Assembly (NCBI GenBank): GCA_014382645.1
Contig: JACNJI010000217.1
Span: forward strand, 1 to 14,015
Reading direction: 5' to 3'
Source of the DNA: Verrucomicrobiota bacterium
GTDB taxonomy: Bacteria > Verrucomicrobiota > Verrucomicrobiia > Opitutales > Seribacteraceae
Length of the DNA: 14,015 nt
The position numbers were made by a program, and so were the translations under genes. The notes below the pieces were generated by a model, which saw nothing but the letters and a program-made list of their open reading frames with translations, was not told the origin of the DNA and did no database searches. Below are positions 1-6,221 of the stretch, in pieces; within the stretch, counting starts at the first letter, position 1; every line of letters starts with the position of its first letter.

Positions 1-234
1 CGTCCAGCATGGCCCGACCCGACCCAGGACCCCAACCTCGCCAAGCCCGGCGACCGTTCCCAGCGCCACCCCAAAGGTTACCCTACCCTGCGCATCGAAA
101 ACGGCCGACTCGACCTCACCACTCTCAACACCGCACCCTTCGGTCCCGCCCCAAACCTCGACCTTTCCGATCTCGCCGAAGTGGACTTGAGCGACACCGA
201 CAACTTCGTCGCCACAGGTTTGCCAAACACTTGA
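1..234 (+). CDS. C-terminal end of an unrecognised protein (5' truncated by window edge)
   Basis: Frame 1 is open from the first base to a TGA at 232-234, giving 77 residues of a protein that starts outside the window. The reading is acidic and well balanced, with a Trp near the start, an ENGRLDLTTL stretch in the middle and an Asp/Leu-rich tail (DLSDLAEVDLSD). The competing frame from base 9 is an Arg/Pro/His-rich shadow. Third codon positions are strongly C-rich and the segment is clearly more GC-rich than the next 200 bases. I recognise no family: the fragment lacks a motif, membrane segment or cysteine pattern. It could be the tail of an exported enzyme, but nothing here proves that. Confidence is moderate that it is coding and nil for a function. 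Confidence 0.6.
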   Translation, partial: RPAWPDPTQDPNLAKPGDRSQRHPKGYPTLRIENGRLDLTTLNTAPFGPAPNLDLSDLAEVDLSDTDNFVATGLPNT

Positions 235-237
235 CAG

Positions 238-251
238 TCAATTAAAATTGA
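238..251. repeat. AT-rich palindrome just after the first stop codon
   Basis: TCAATT and AATTGA form a perfect 6-bp inverted repeat around AA, four bases after the stop of the partial gene. It is short, AT-rich and has no following T-run, so it is a weak transcription-end or operator candidate at best. Confidence 0.25.
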
Positions 252-408
252 TTGCTTCTAGGTGTGCGGACCGTCAAGAAAACTGTTCCAACTCTCTTTG
301 ACAATGATCAGTGAAGGGGCTCAATCAAATCAGCACTCCTTTGTTATTCCCGTCAGGACTTGTCATATTCCATGTAAAGAATTGTTCGACAAAAGATTTA
401 CGCGATGA

Positions 409-426
409 AACGAACACCTGTTCGTT
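409..426. repeat. 7-bp inverted repeat at the lipoprotein start
   Basis: AACGAAC (409-415) and GTTCGTT (420-426) are perfect reverse complements around the loop ACCT. The repeat starts two bases after the ATG at 405-407 and covers the exact place where the likely start frame and the signal-peptide frame of the lipoprotein gene part company. It may be an RNA hairpin over the initiation region, an operator, or a structure that promoted an indel. Confidence 0.5.
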
Positions 427-450
427 CTCACCATCACAGTAGTCACATTT

Positions 451-762
451 TTGTCTGCCTGCGGGACACTCGAAAAGAAGACCATCCTCATCAATCCAGG
501 CGACACTAAGGAGAAAGTGCTGTCTATCATGGGACCGCCAGGTGATCGACAGTTCCGAGGCAAAGACGAAGCATGGCAGTATGGTCAGACTGGAGCCGGT
601 TTCGGATACCACGACTTCAGGATTATTTGGTTCTACGATGGCAAAGTTACAGGTATCACATCCTACAAGGACAAAACTCCGGCATCGTCAGCAGCAGCTC
701 ATTTCAAGCCGATACGATGGGATGATGTGCCTGATCGAACAGTAGAATTTCGAATTCGGTGA
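451..762 (+). CDS. Small BamE/SmpA-like lipoprotein, start region apparently frameshifted
   Basis: From the TTG at 451 the protein is 103 residues. The first cysteine sits in a lipobox (LSAC-G), and reading the same frame upstream to the stop at 406 adds FVLTITVVTF, a typical hydrophobic core of a lipoprotein signal peptide. The mature part has the layout of SmpA/OmlA/BamE-type domains: a start-of-domain NPGDTKEKVLSIMGPP, then DEAWQYG, then a strand ending FYDGKVTGI. Such proteins are small outer-membrane or periplasmic lipoproteins, in BamE's case linked to outer-membrane protein assembly. No ATG exists in this frame. An ATG at 405-407 followed by basic codons (MKRTP) would give a perfect signal peptide if one base around 416-420 were removed. 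The true gene is therefore probably 405-762 with a +1 shift, or starts at a rare CTG (418) or TTG. It points toward sulfatase 1 and shares no operon with it. The domain call is moderate; the lipoprotein call is good. Confidence 0.6.
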   Translation: MSACGTLEKKTILINPGDTKEKVLSIMGPPGDRQFRGKDEAWQYGQTGAGFGYHDFRIIWFYDGKVTGITSYKDKTPASSAAAHFKPIRWDDVPDRTVEFRIR

Positions 763-804
763 CACTCCAGAACGAAAAGCACAACAATCGCATCTATCTA
801 TCCC

Positions 805-2178
805 CTACCTCATCAACCGAAAGGTCGGGTTGATGGTTCGGGAGCTGGTCATTAGACGGGACATTTCCTTGATTAGGTCGGGGTGTTTTTCGGCGAGGTT
901 CTTGGTTTCGCCGATGTCGCTGGAAAGGTCGTAAAGTTCTATGGGTCCGTCGGGCTTCTTACGAACGTTAAGGCGGACGGCTTTCCACTTCCCTTTGCGG
1001 ATGGCTTGTTTGCCGCCCTGTTCGTGGAACTCCCAGTAAATGTATTCTCGCTTGGTCTGCTTGCTTTTCTCGCCTCTGAGAGTGGGTGCGAAGGAGACAC
1101 CGTCGATGCCGTCGGGAGCAGATATTCCGGCGAGTTCGCAAAATGTAGGCAGAACATCCCAACCCGCACCGATGTGGGAACTGGTCGAACCGGACTTGAT
1201 TACGCCGGGCCACCATGCGGTGGTAGCTACGCGGATACCCCCTTCGTAGAGGTCTCGCTTGTAGCCACGCAGGGGACCGTTGCTGTCAAAGAAATCGGGT
1301 TTGTGACCTCCTTCCTTGTGAGGACCGTTGTCGGAGGTGAAGATGACAAGAGTGTCTTTGGCTATGCCTAGTTCGTTCAATAGGTCGAGGATACGCCCGA
1401 CATCGTGGTCAAGAATGGTCATCATGCCGGCAAAGGCAGCGACGGGGTTGTTTATAACGGCTCCCCCATATTTTCCCTTCACATCTTCAAACTCTTGAAA
1501 TTTCTTGCGCCATGGAACCACGTGCTCCTCGGGTGCCTGCATGGCGGCATGGGGAATGGTGAAAGGGGCGTAGCAAAAGAAAGGCTTGTCCTTGTTCTTG
1601 CGGATGAACTTAAGACACTCCTCTGCAATCAGACTATGGGAGTAGGACTTGCGATTCAGCTCAACCTTCGAGCGGTCACTCCAGAGATGGGTCGGATAGA
1701 AATTGTGAGCCTGACGCTGGCAGTTGTATCCGTAAAAGCGATCGAAGCCTTGATTCATTGGATCGCCTTCGGAACCGGGAGCTCCGAGACCCCATTTGCC
1801 GAACATTCCCGAGACATACCCCGCCTTGCCGAGGACTTCGGGCATAGTGAGGGCGGAGTCGGCGAGGGGAGCCTGTCCCTCAGGCTGAACCTCGCGATTA
1901 CCCCGAACCAATGCATGCCCAGTGTGCACACCCGTCATAAGGCTACAACGGTACGGTGCGCAGACAGTGCTGGCCGCGTAAAAATCGGTGAACTTCATGC
2001 CCTCGGTTGCCATACGATCGACACTTGGCGTCTTAAAGTGCTTTTGCCCGAAGCAGGAGAAATCTCCGTAACCGGCGTCATCAACCATGATGTAGACGAA
2101 ATTGGGCTTGCGGGCAGCAGCGTGGAAAAAAGTGAAAGCGGTGGCGCAAAGGATGGCCAAGGCGTGAATGTGCTTCAT
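805..2178 (-). CDS. Exported type I (formylglycine) sulfatase with CAPYR active site
   Basis: Hydrolyses a sulfate ester, presumably on a carbohydrate, outside the cytoplasm. The 457-residue protein starts with a signal peptide (MKHIHALAIL..., cleavage near the AAA at 20-22). I chose the ATG at 2176-2178 for that reason. A longer frame starts at 2256, overlapping the previous stop as ATGA, but it would bury the signal peptide behind 26 odd residues. Sulfatase landmarks run in order: metal-binding D33-D34, C73-A-P-Y-R77 then MTG, an HTGHALVRGN segment, GKWGLG (128-133), H210, SDNGPH with D283-N284, and K308 before DLYEGG. The tail GPIELYDLSSD is the usual C-terminal subdomain. Cys73 should be converted to formylglycine; the Tyr in place of Ser/Thr/Ala/Gly in CxPxR is unusual. 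Substrate cannot be read from sequence; the RGN-type region resembles planctomycete/verrucomicrobial arylsulfatases. It follows the NTF2-like gene on the same strand (74-base gap). Confidence 0.93.
   Translation of the reverse strand: MKHIHALAILCATAFTFFHAAARKPNFVYIMVDDAGYGDFSCFGQKHFKTPSVDRMATEGMKFTDFYAASTVCAPYRCSLMTGVHTGHALVRGNREVQPEGQAPLADSALTMPEVLGKAGYVSGMFGKWGLGAPGSEGDPMNQGFDRFYGYNCQRQAHNFYPTHLWSDRSKVELNRKSYSHSLIAEECLKFIRKNKDKPFFCYAPFTIPHAAMQAPEEHVVPWRKKFQEFEDVKGKYGGAVINNPVAAFAGMMTILDHDVGRILDLLNELGIAKDTLVIFTSDNGPHKEGGHKPDFFDSNGPLRGYKRDLYEGGIRVATTAWWPGVIKSGSTSSHIGAGWDVLPTFCELAGISAPDGIDGVSFAPTLRGEKSKQTKREYIYWEFHEQGGKQAIRKGKWKAVRLNVRKKPDGPIELYDLSSDIGETKNLAEKHPDLIKEMSRLMTSSRTINPTFRLMR
811..835. 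terminator. 8-bp stem-loop between convergent genes
   Basis: CATCAACC (811-818) and GGTTGATG (828-835) pair perfectly around a 9-base loop. The element lies at the very end of the sulfatase 1 coding region and downstream of the + strand lipoprotein gene, where a shared transcription end would be expected. Neither strand shows a T-run after the stem, so it does not qualify as a standard intrinsic terminator. Confidence 0.25.
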
Positions 2179-2252
2179 GGTTCGGGCTTGTTTTGGATAA
2201 AGGTCAAAAGAAACAGGGATAATCTTCAAGACCGTGAGGTCACGCAGAAAGT

Positions 2253-2759
2253 TCATTTGCCGGGCAAGGGCTCTATGTAGATGAATTGACGGAACTTCCA
2301 GTCGCCATCGATCTTTCGCAAATTAATTTTGGCATGAAAGGATTCAACGCGGTTGGAAGCTCGAATATTGTCAGTTCCCTCAGCATGTACGTCGGCAGTG
2401 GTGGTGGCATCCGTCTCGCTCAAGGAAAGAATTTCGATATTTTCGAAACGGAGGCTGAGTCGCTTAGACTGAAGGCGGATTCGACCGTAGAGCTGCATAA
2501 GTTCTCGGTCGGTATATTGGCCCGCAAGTCTGGCTCGCCCACCAGTCTTTAGATAAACTTGGGGGGCAAAGATATCACGGAAGTCTTCGAGAACGAGTGC
2601 ATCGGCTATGGCAGAAGCTATGTCAGACTTTGATGCAATATCGGAAAGTTCCTCAAACCGAGCTAGAATCTGCTCCTCTTCAGTTGGATAAAACAACCAA
2701 AAGAGCAGGAGTGCGACCGTAAGGGATATTAGTGAAAATATGCCGATTCGGTTTCTCAT
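2253..2759 (-). CDS. Membrane-anchored NTF2-like (cystatin-fold-like) protein, unknown function
   Basis: From the ATG at 2757-2759 the protein is 168 residues. A basic MRNR is followed by one hydrophobic helix (about 5-23), then an acidic helical region EEEQILARFEELSD and an alpha+beta part. The repeated strands (LSLRFENIEIL, TADVHAEGT, FHAKINLRKIDGDWKFRQF) resemble NTF2/SnoaL-like folds with their closing DGDWK. A longer frame begins at 2933, but its first 58 residues are basic, unstructured-looking and antisense to a real sulfatase tail on the other strand, so the shorter start is preferred. Proteins with this layout (helix anchor, helical linker, NTF2-like domain) occur widely in Verrucomicrobiota without a known role. 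It ends 74 bases before the chosen sulfatase 1 start, and its TGA overlaps an upstream sulfatase-frame ATG, so the two may be co-transcribed. The fold call is tentative. Confidence 0.75.
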   Translation of the reverse strand: MRNRIGIFSLISLTVALLLFWLFYPTEEEQILARFEELSDIASKSDIASAIADALVLEDFRDIFAPQVYLKTGGRARLAGQYTDRELMQLYGRIRLQSKRLSLRFENIEILSLSETDATTTADVHAEGTDNIRASNRVESFHAKINLRKIDGDWKFRQFIYIEPLPGK

Positions 2760-2779
2760 TGAGGTCTTGAGGATTCTGA

Positions 2780-3007
2780 CAAGGAAAGGCGCAGGGAAAA
2801 AGTCCCCTTCTTGCTTCACTTCATGAAATGATAAAAGACGGAGGTGATGAAGCTCCCATTCTGCATAACCTAAGTTACGAGCCAAGCGAACGGTTTGACG
2901 TTTCAGCCGAGCACCCAAAAACACTCGCCGCAATCGCTATGGGCAAAGCCGCCGTCAAGCGGGTGGAGAAACCGCTGACCAAGGGTTGGCTAACGTACGA
3001 AGACTAG
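2780..3007 (+). pseudogene. Orphan C-terminal tail of a sulfatase (gene relic)
   Basis: This frame is open from just after a TGA at 2777-2779 to a TAG at 3005-3007. Its only early ATG, at 2828, would give 59 residues. The reading contains APILHNLSYEPSERFDVSAE followed by HPKTLAAI, which is the standard end of arylsulfatases (the 'LYNL..DPSE..DVA..HPE' segment just before the C-terminal helix). None of the catalytic part (CxPSR, DD, GKWHLG, SDNG) is present, and the sequence upstream belongs to an opposite-strand gene. It is not a copy of either intact sulfatase here: their matching segments read ELYDLSSDIGETKNLAEKHP and SLYDMRKDPFQKTDVASKHP. I infer the remnant of a third sulfatase lost by deletion or rearrangement. 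The last 18 bases overlap the small minus-strand gene. An expressed micro-protein is possible but less likely. Confidence 0.65.
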
Positions 3008-3205
3008 GCCCGTCTGGCCTTTTTCACCGTAGAAAACGAATTTCAGGTTGTAGCCGCCGTTGAGCAAATCCGCAGAACGAATTCTATAATCGCGAGATTG
3101 TTCGGGATAAATGATCTGTAAATCGTGACGGGTGGCTTGTCCCGAGAAAATGACTGCAGATAGAATAAGAATAATACCGACTAGACCGTAGTGGAGTTTT
3201 TTCAT
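2990..3205 (-). CDS. Small exported or membrane peptide of unknown function
   Basis: The 71-residue product starts MKK and carries a hydrophobic segment (about 7-22, ending SGQA), which fits either a cleavable signal peptide with cleavage near ATR or a single membrane anchor. The remaining 45 residues have short beta-like strands (DLQIIYPE, YNLKFVFYG, TGLVFVR) and no cysteine or metal motif. I recognise no family. It lies 60 bases downstream of the ApbE gene on the same strand and is probably co-transcribed with it; no good Shine-Dalgarno precedes the ATG. ApbE genes often sit beside their flavinylation target or a small partner, but this peptide has no visible FMN-binding SGAT-type motif, so a target role is unsupported. 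Its last codons overlap the sulfatase relic on the other strand. Confidence 0.6.
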   Translation of the reverse strand: MKKLHYGLVGIILILSAVIFSGQATRHDLQIIYPEQSRDYRIRSADLLNGGYNLKFVFYGEKGQTGLVFVR

Positions 3206-3265
3206 AGGTTTGTTTTTTATTACTTTTAGGTGATAAGATTTTCTGTGAGGAAAAGCTAAGGCTCG

Positions 3266-4246
3266 TTACTTTCCTCTCGCTACGCAAAGGGTTCGTTGAT
3301 CGCCAACGCCTTCCACAAAATAGGCTCTGACTCCAGATAGTTTTTGCACAAACTTGGTGCCTTTTTTAGTCCCCAGCACACTGAGAACCGAGGCAAGAGA
3401 GTCTGCATGGATTCCTGTCGACGTCACCACCGTGACCTGAATTCGCGTAGTGAGACCGATGCCGGTACTTGGATCTATAAGGTGGGAGTAACGTTTGCCG
3501 GTGATTTCAACGAATTGCTCCACGTCGCCAGAAGTAGCTACGGCGCAACGGGCCAATTCCAAAACAGGGAGGTCGGGATGCTTGAGACCCCCAATCTCGA
3601 TTCGCCAACCTTTCCGGCCTGGAGGGGGATCACCTAGCACCAAATCGCCCCCGGCGTCCACCAGGACCGATCCAATGCCTCGCTTTCCCAAAATCATAAG
3701 GGCTTTTTCGGCGACGTATCCCTTTGCGATGCCTCCAAGATCGAGCACCATGTTTGGAACCTCTAAAAAAGCAGTTTGTTTTGTATGTGAAATGTTCAGA
3801 TGCCGAAAGCCGACCGCCTTGCGAGCTTCCGCAAGCTTTTCGGGAAGAGGGAAAGTCTTTCGAAAACGGGCAATGCGCCAAAGACGCACACAGGGTCCAA
3901 TCGTGATGTCGAAGGCACCTGCCGTTTGACGAGAAAGTTTTTGGGAGGCATCAAGCACAGCGAAGAGATCATCGCTGAGTAGAAAGTGTCGTTCCGAGCC
4001 GGAAGTATCAGAAAGACGACTGAGTTCACTTTCGGGGTCATAGTCACTGAGAATGGAATTGAGGCGTTCGACCTCAGCAAAAGCGGCAGTGGCGGCTTCA
4101 TTAGCAACCTTTTCGCTCTCTGCATAGAGAACAATGCGGAAATCCGCACCCATTTGCTTTTCGACGAAAGCAAAGCGGGTCTGCTCGGCCAGAGAGACCT
4201 CAAGCATAACCCGAAAAAGCATTAAAGCTATTGCAAGGAATCGCAT
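3266..4246 (-). CDS. apbE: Exported ApbE-family FAD:protein FMN transferase
   Basis: Enzymes of this family transfer FMN from FAD onto a Thr/Ser of exported redox proteins (NqrB/C, RnfD/G and other FMN-binding domains) in a Mg-dependent reaction. The protein is 326 residues, normal for the family, with a hydrophobic N-terminus (about 3-20, ending SLA) that serves as a signal peptide. Family signatures appear in order: DYDPESELSRL near 69-79, GAFDITIGP (110-118), DLGGIAKGY (169-177), DAGGD (197-201), HLIDPSTG (255-262) and ADSLAS (281-286), the latter holding the usual metal-binding Asp. Every expected motif is intact. It leads the minus-strand block and is divergent from the haem/SUMF1 gene, sharing a 120-base intergenic region with it. 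A TATAAT abuts the ATG (4247-4252), too close to drive this start. No FMN-binding-domain target is visible in the window. Confidence 0.93.
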   Translation of the reverse strand: MRFLAIALMLFRVMLEVSLAEQTRFAFVEKQMGADFRIVLYAESEKVANEAATAAFAEVERLNSILSDYDPESELSRLSDTSGSERHFLLSDDLFAVLDASQKLSRQTAGAFDITIGPCVRLWRIARFRKTFPLPEKLAEARKAVGFRHLNISHTKQTAFLEVPNMVLDLGGIAKGYVAEKALMILGKRGIGSVLVDAGGDLVLGDPPPGRKGWRIEIGGLKHPDLPVLELARCAVATSGDVEQFVEITGKRYSHLIDPSTGIGLTTRIQVTVVTSTGIHADSLASVLSVLGTKKGTKFVQKLSGVRAYFVEGVGDQRTLCVARGK

Positions 4247-4314
4247 ATTATATAATTTCGCATAACCTGAGCCTTCCTACAACAGAGCTTTTTTCTTCAC
4301 ACTTCGAAAGGTTT

Positions 4315-4343
4315 TTGGGATAAAGGTCGGTTTACCCTATATT
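4315..4343 (+). promoter_or_regulatory. Candidate sigma-70-type promoter for the haem/SUMF1 gene
   Basis: TTGGGA (4315-4320) and TATATT (4338-4343) are separated by exactly 17 bases, matching 4/6 and 5/6 of the -35 and -10 consensus. Transcription would begin near 4350, which supports the ATG at 4367 as the start and excludes the in-frame TTG at 4343, which overlaps the -10. Confidence 0.4.
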
Positions 4344-4366
4344 TGATAGTTAGAATAAACAATATA

Positions 4367-6100
4367 ATGAAACGGTATCATTTACATTTCCTTACGCACC
4401 TAAGTGCAAGTCTAGGCCTGTTTGGCTCATTGGCAGCTGAAGTCGACTTTGTTCGCGACGTAAAGCCTGTGCTGGAGTTCAACTGCGTGAGCTGTCATCG
4501 AGCCGACAACGCTAAAGGCAAACTTCGCCTCGATGAAAAAGCATTCGCGTTTAAGTCAAAGGAAGTAATTTCTCCCGGCGACCCCGACGAAAGCTCCCTC
4601 TATTGGATGACGACACTCCCCCCGGATGACGATGAGATCATGCCCCCGATTAAGCATGAGGACAAGGATTACCCTCTTCGTAAACCTGAGCAAGCAATCC
4701 TTAAGGAATGGATCAAGGAAGGAGCCAAGTGGCCCGACGGGGTAAAACTGACGCCACAAAAGCGTCTGCCCCAAAAGATCTCCTTTGTGAATGACGTACA
4801 GCCCATTCTCGAGATCAATTGCCTAAAATGTCACCGCAAGGACAAGGCCGAGGGCAAACTGCGACTGGACACCTTTGAGCACGCCTTCGCCAAGGAAGAG
4901 GTAATCGTGCCCGGCGACCCCGTGGCCAGCGATCTATGGTTCCTCTGCACTTTACCGATGGATGACGAGGACAGGATGCCTCCCGAAGAAAACGACCTCC
5001 TCGACCCCGCCGATCTATTCATGCTTCGCAGATGGATTGAGGAAGGGGCTGAATGGCCTGAGGACATTACCCTTAAAGCCAAAAAGAAATCTTTCACTCT
5101 TTTGGGAATGTTGCCAAAGGAACTGTACCAAAAATTAGGATTTAAGCCTGGAGCGGTCAATGGAGACTTCAAAGGTTACACGCAAGAGATTCCGACCTCA
5201 GACGCATCGTTCGACTTGCTCCCGATTAAGGGAGGAACCTTTACGATGGGCAGCCCAAAGAATGACCCCAACCGGGGAAAAGAAGAACAGCTCGCTCACA
5301 AAGTAAAGGTGAATGATTTCTGGATGGCCAAGCACGAATTGACTTGGGACGAATACGAGCTCTGGATGCTCAATCTCGACAAGGACAACCGAAAGTACAA
5401 GAAGCTTGATCCTACTTTTGCCGATGGGCTCTCGGATGGAGTAACCAAGCCGACGGCACCTTACACCGACATGACGTTCGGAATGGGCAAGAACGGTTAC
5501 CCCGCCATTTGCATGACACAACTCGCCGCCAAGATGTACAGTATGTGGCTAAGCGCAAGAACCGGTAGGTTTTATCGTTTGCCGACCGAGGCTGAGTGGG
5601 AATACGCCTGCAAGGCAGGCACCGAAACCGCATATAGCTTTGGCAACGATAAAGGGGAACTATCGAAACACTCTTGGCATCTTGGAAATAGTCGATTCAA
5701 GTATCAGAAAGTTGGCCAAAAACCGGCCAACCCTTGGGGTCTGCACGATATGCACGGTAATGTTTGGGAATGGGTGCTCGATCAATACGCGCCTCCTGCA
5801 GAATCAGTGTTCAAGGGTCTAACGGAAAATCCTTTGGTGGCTCCCAACACCCTCTATCCAAGGGTAGTCAAGGGAGGATCTTGGGACGATGGATCGACTA
5901 AGCATCGAAGTGCTGCCCGCATGGGTTCCAACGAGGCATGGAAACAGCAAGATCCTCAAATCCCTAAAAGCGTCTGGTATCATACCGATGCCATCTTCGT
6001 AGGCTTTCGCTTAGTCCGCCCCAGAGAGATACCCACTATTTCGGACATAGAAAAATTTTGGCCTTCCGAAGAAGATATTAAAGCTATCCCAAGTCGCTGA
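4367..6100 (+). CDS. Exported protein with two c-type haem domains fused to a SUMF1/FGE-like domain
   Basis: The chosen ATG gives 577 residues with a signal peptide (1-23, ending SLAA). Two tandem planctomycete-type cytochrome c modules follow: residues 28-127 with C40-V-S-C43-H44 and M92 in IMPP, then 140-236 with C152-L-K-C155-H156 and M204 in RMPP. They are clear internal duplicates (FVRDVKPVLE / FVNDVQPILE; GKLRLD in both; EWIKEGAKWP / RWIEEGAEWP). From about 285 comes a SUMF1-type domain: GGTFTMGSP, RLPTEAEWEYACKAG (404-418), GLHDMHGNVWEW (458-469), VVKGGSWDD, HRSAARM and VGFRLVR. True aerobic formylglycine-generating enzymes need two cysteines shortly after GGS(W/Y); here that stretch reads DDGSTKH with none, so sulfatase activation is unlikely. 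The protein probably binds two haems in the periplasm and uses the SUMF1 fold for binding or another non-haem-iron-type activity. It is divergent from the ApbE gene, 121 bases upstream of DUF1080. Confidence 0.92.
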   Translation: MKRYHLHFLTHLSASLGLFGSLAAEVDFVRDVKPVLEFNCVSCHRADNAKGKLRLDEKAFAFKSKEVISPGDPDESSLYWMTTLPPDDDEIMPPIKHEDKDYPLRKPEQAILKEWIKEGAKWPDGVKLTPQKRLPQKISFVNDVQPILEINCLKCHRKDKAEGKLRLDTFEHAFAKEEVIVPGDPVASDLWFLCTLPMDDEDRMPPEENDLLDPADLFMLRRWIEEGAEWPEDITLKAKKKSFTLLGMLPKELYQKLGFKPGAVNGDFKGYTQEIPTSDASFDLLPIKGGTFTMGSPKNDPNRGKEEQLAHKVKVNDFWMAKHELTWDEYELWMLNLDKDNRKYKKLDPTFADGLSDGVTKPTAPYTDMTFGMGKNGYPAICMTQLAAKMYSMWLSARTGRFYRLPTEAEWEYACKAGTETAYSFGNDKGELSKHSWHLGNSRFKYQKVGQKPANPWGLHDMHGNVWEWVLDQYAPPAESVFKGLTENPLVAPNTLYPRVVKGGSWDDGSTKHRSAARMGSNEAWKQQDPQIPKSVWYHTDAIFVGFRLVRPREIPTISDIEKFWPSEEDIKAIPSR

Positions 6101-6208
6101 ACCGTGCACTTCATTGGGTTCGGGTTCCCGAAAAAACATGAGATTCAACCCTAGCTTTTCCGTTGCCTTTAATAATCCCATCTCTCAGATTTAGACCTCA
6201 ACCTCCCT

Positions 6209-6212
6209 AGGA
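6209..6212 (+). promoter_or_regulatory. Ribosome binding site of the DUF1080 gene
   Basis: AGGA followed by an A-rich spacer of nine bases precedes the ATG at 6222. It fixes that start, which also begins the signal peptide. Confidence 0.55.
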
Positions 6213-6221
6213 AAAAATATC

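Noticed and set aside
9..245. A 78-codon frame at the left edge
   Set aside because: It is an Arg/Pro/His-rich shadow of frame 1, which reads as a balanced acidic protein to a stop at 234.
298..303. Perfect TTGACA upstream of the lipoprotein gene
   Set aside because: No acceptable -10 box is found 15-19 bases downstream.
325..612. A 95-codon minus-strand frame
   Set aside because: It is antisense to the lipoprotein gene, whose lipobox and BamE-like core are far more protein-like.
2179..2256. N-terminal extension of sulfatase 1 with an ATGA overlap
   Set aside because: It would place 26 residues ahead of a complete signal peptide. The overlap may be chance.
1405..2280. A 291-codon open frame on the + strand
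   Set aside because: It lies fully antisense to sulfatase 1, which has every catalytic motif; the product has no family pattern.
2760..2933. N-terminal extension of the NTF2-like protein
   Set aside because: It is basic, lacks a signal and is antisense to the sulfatase relic; a good membrane-anchor start exists at 2759.
4247..4252. Perfect TATAAT on the minus strand beside the ApbE ATG
   Set aside because: Transcription would start inside the coding region, so it cannot serve this start; the spot is simply AT-rich.
2195..4328. Shared 11-mer GGATAAAGGTC at 2195-2205 and 4318-4328 in upstream regions
   Set aside because: Several 11-base matches are expected by chance in 14 kb, and the orientation relative to the genes differs.
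6117..6135. TTCGGG/CCCGAA inverted repeat after the haem/SUMF1 gene
   Set aside because: The loop is only two bases and it is followed by A's, not T's, so it is not a convincing terminator.
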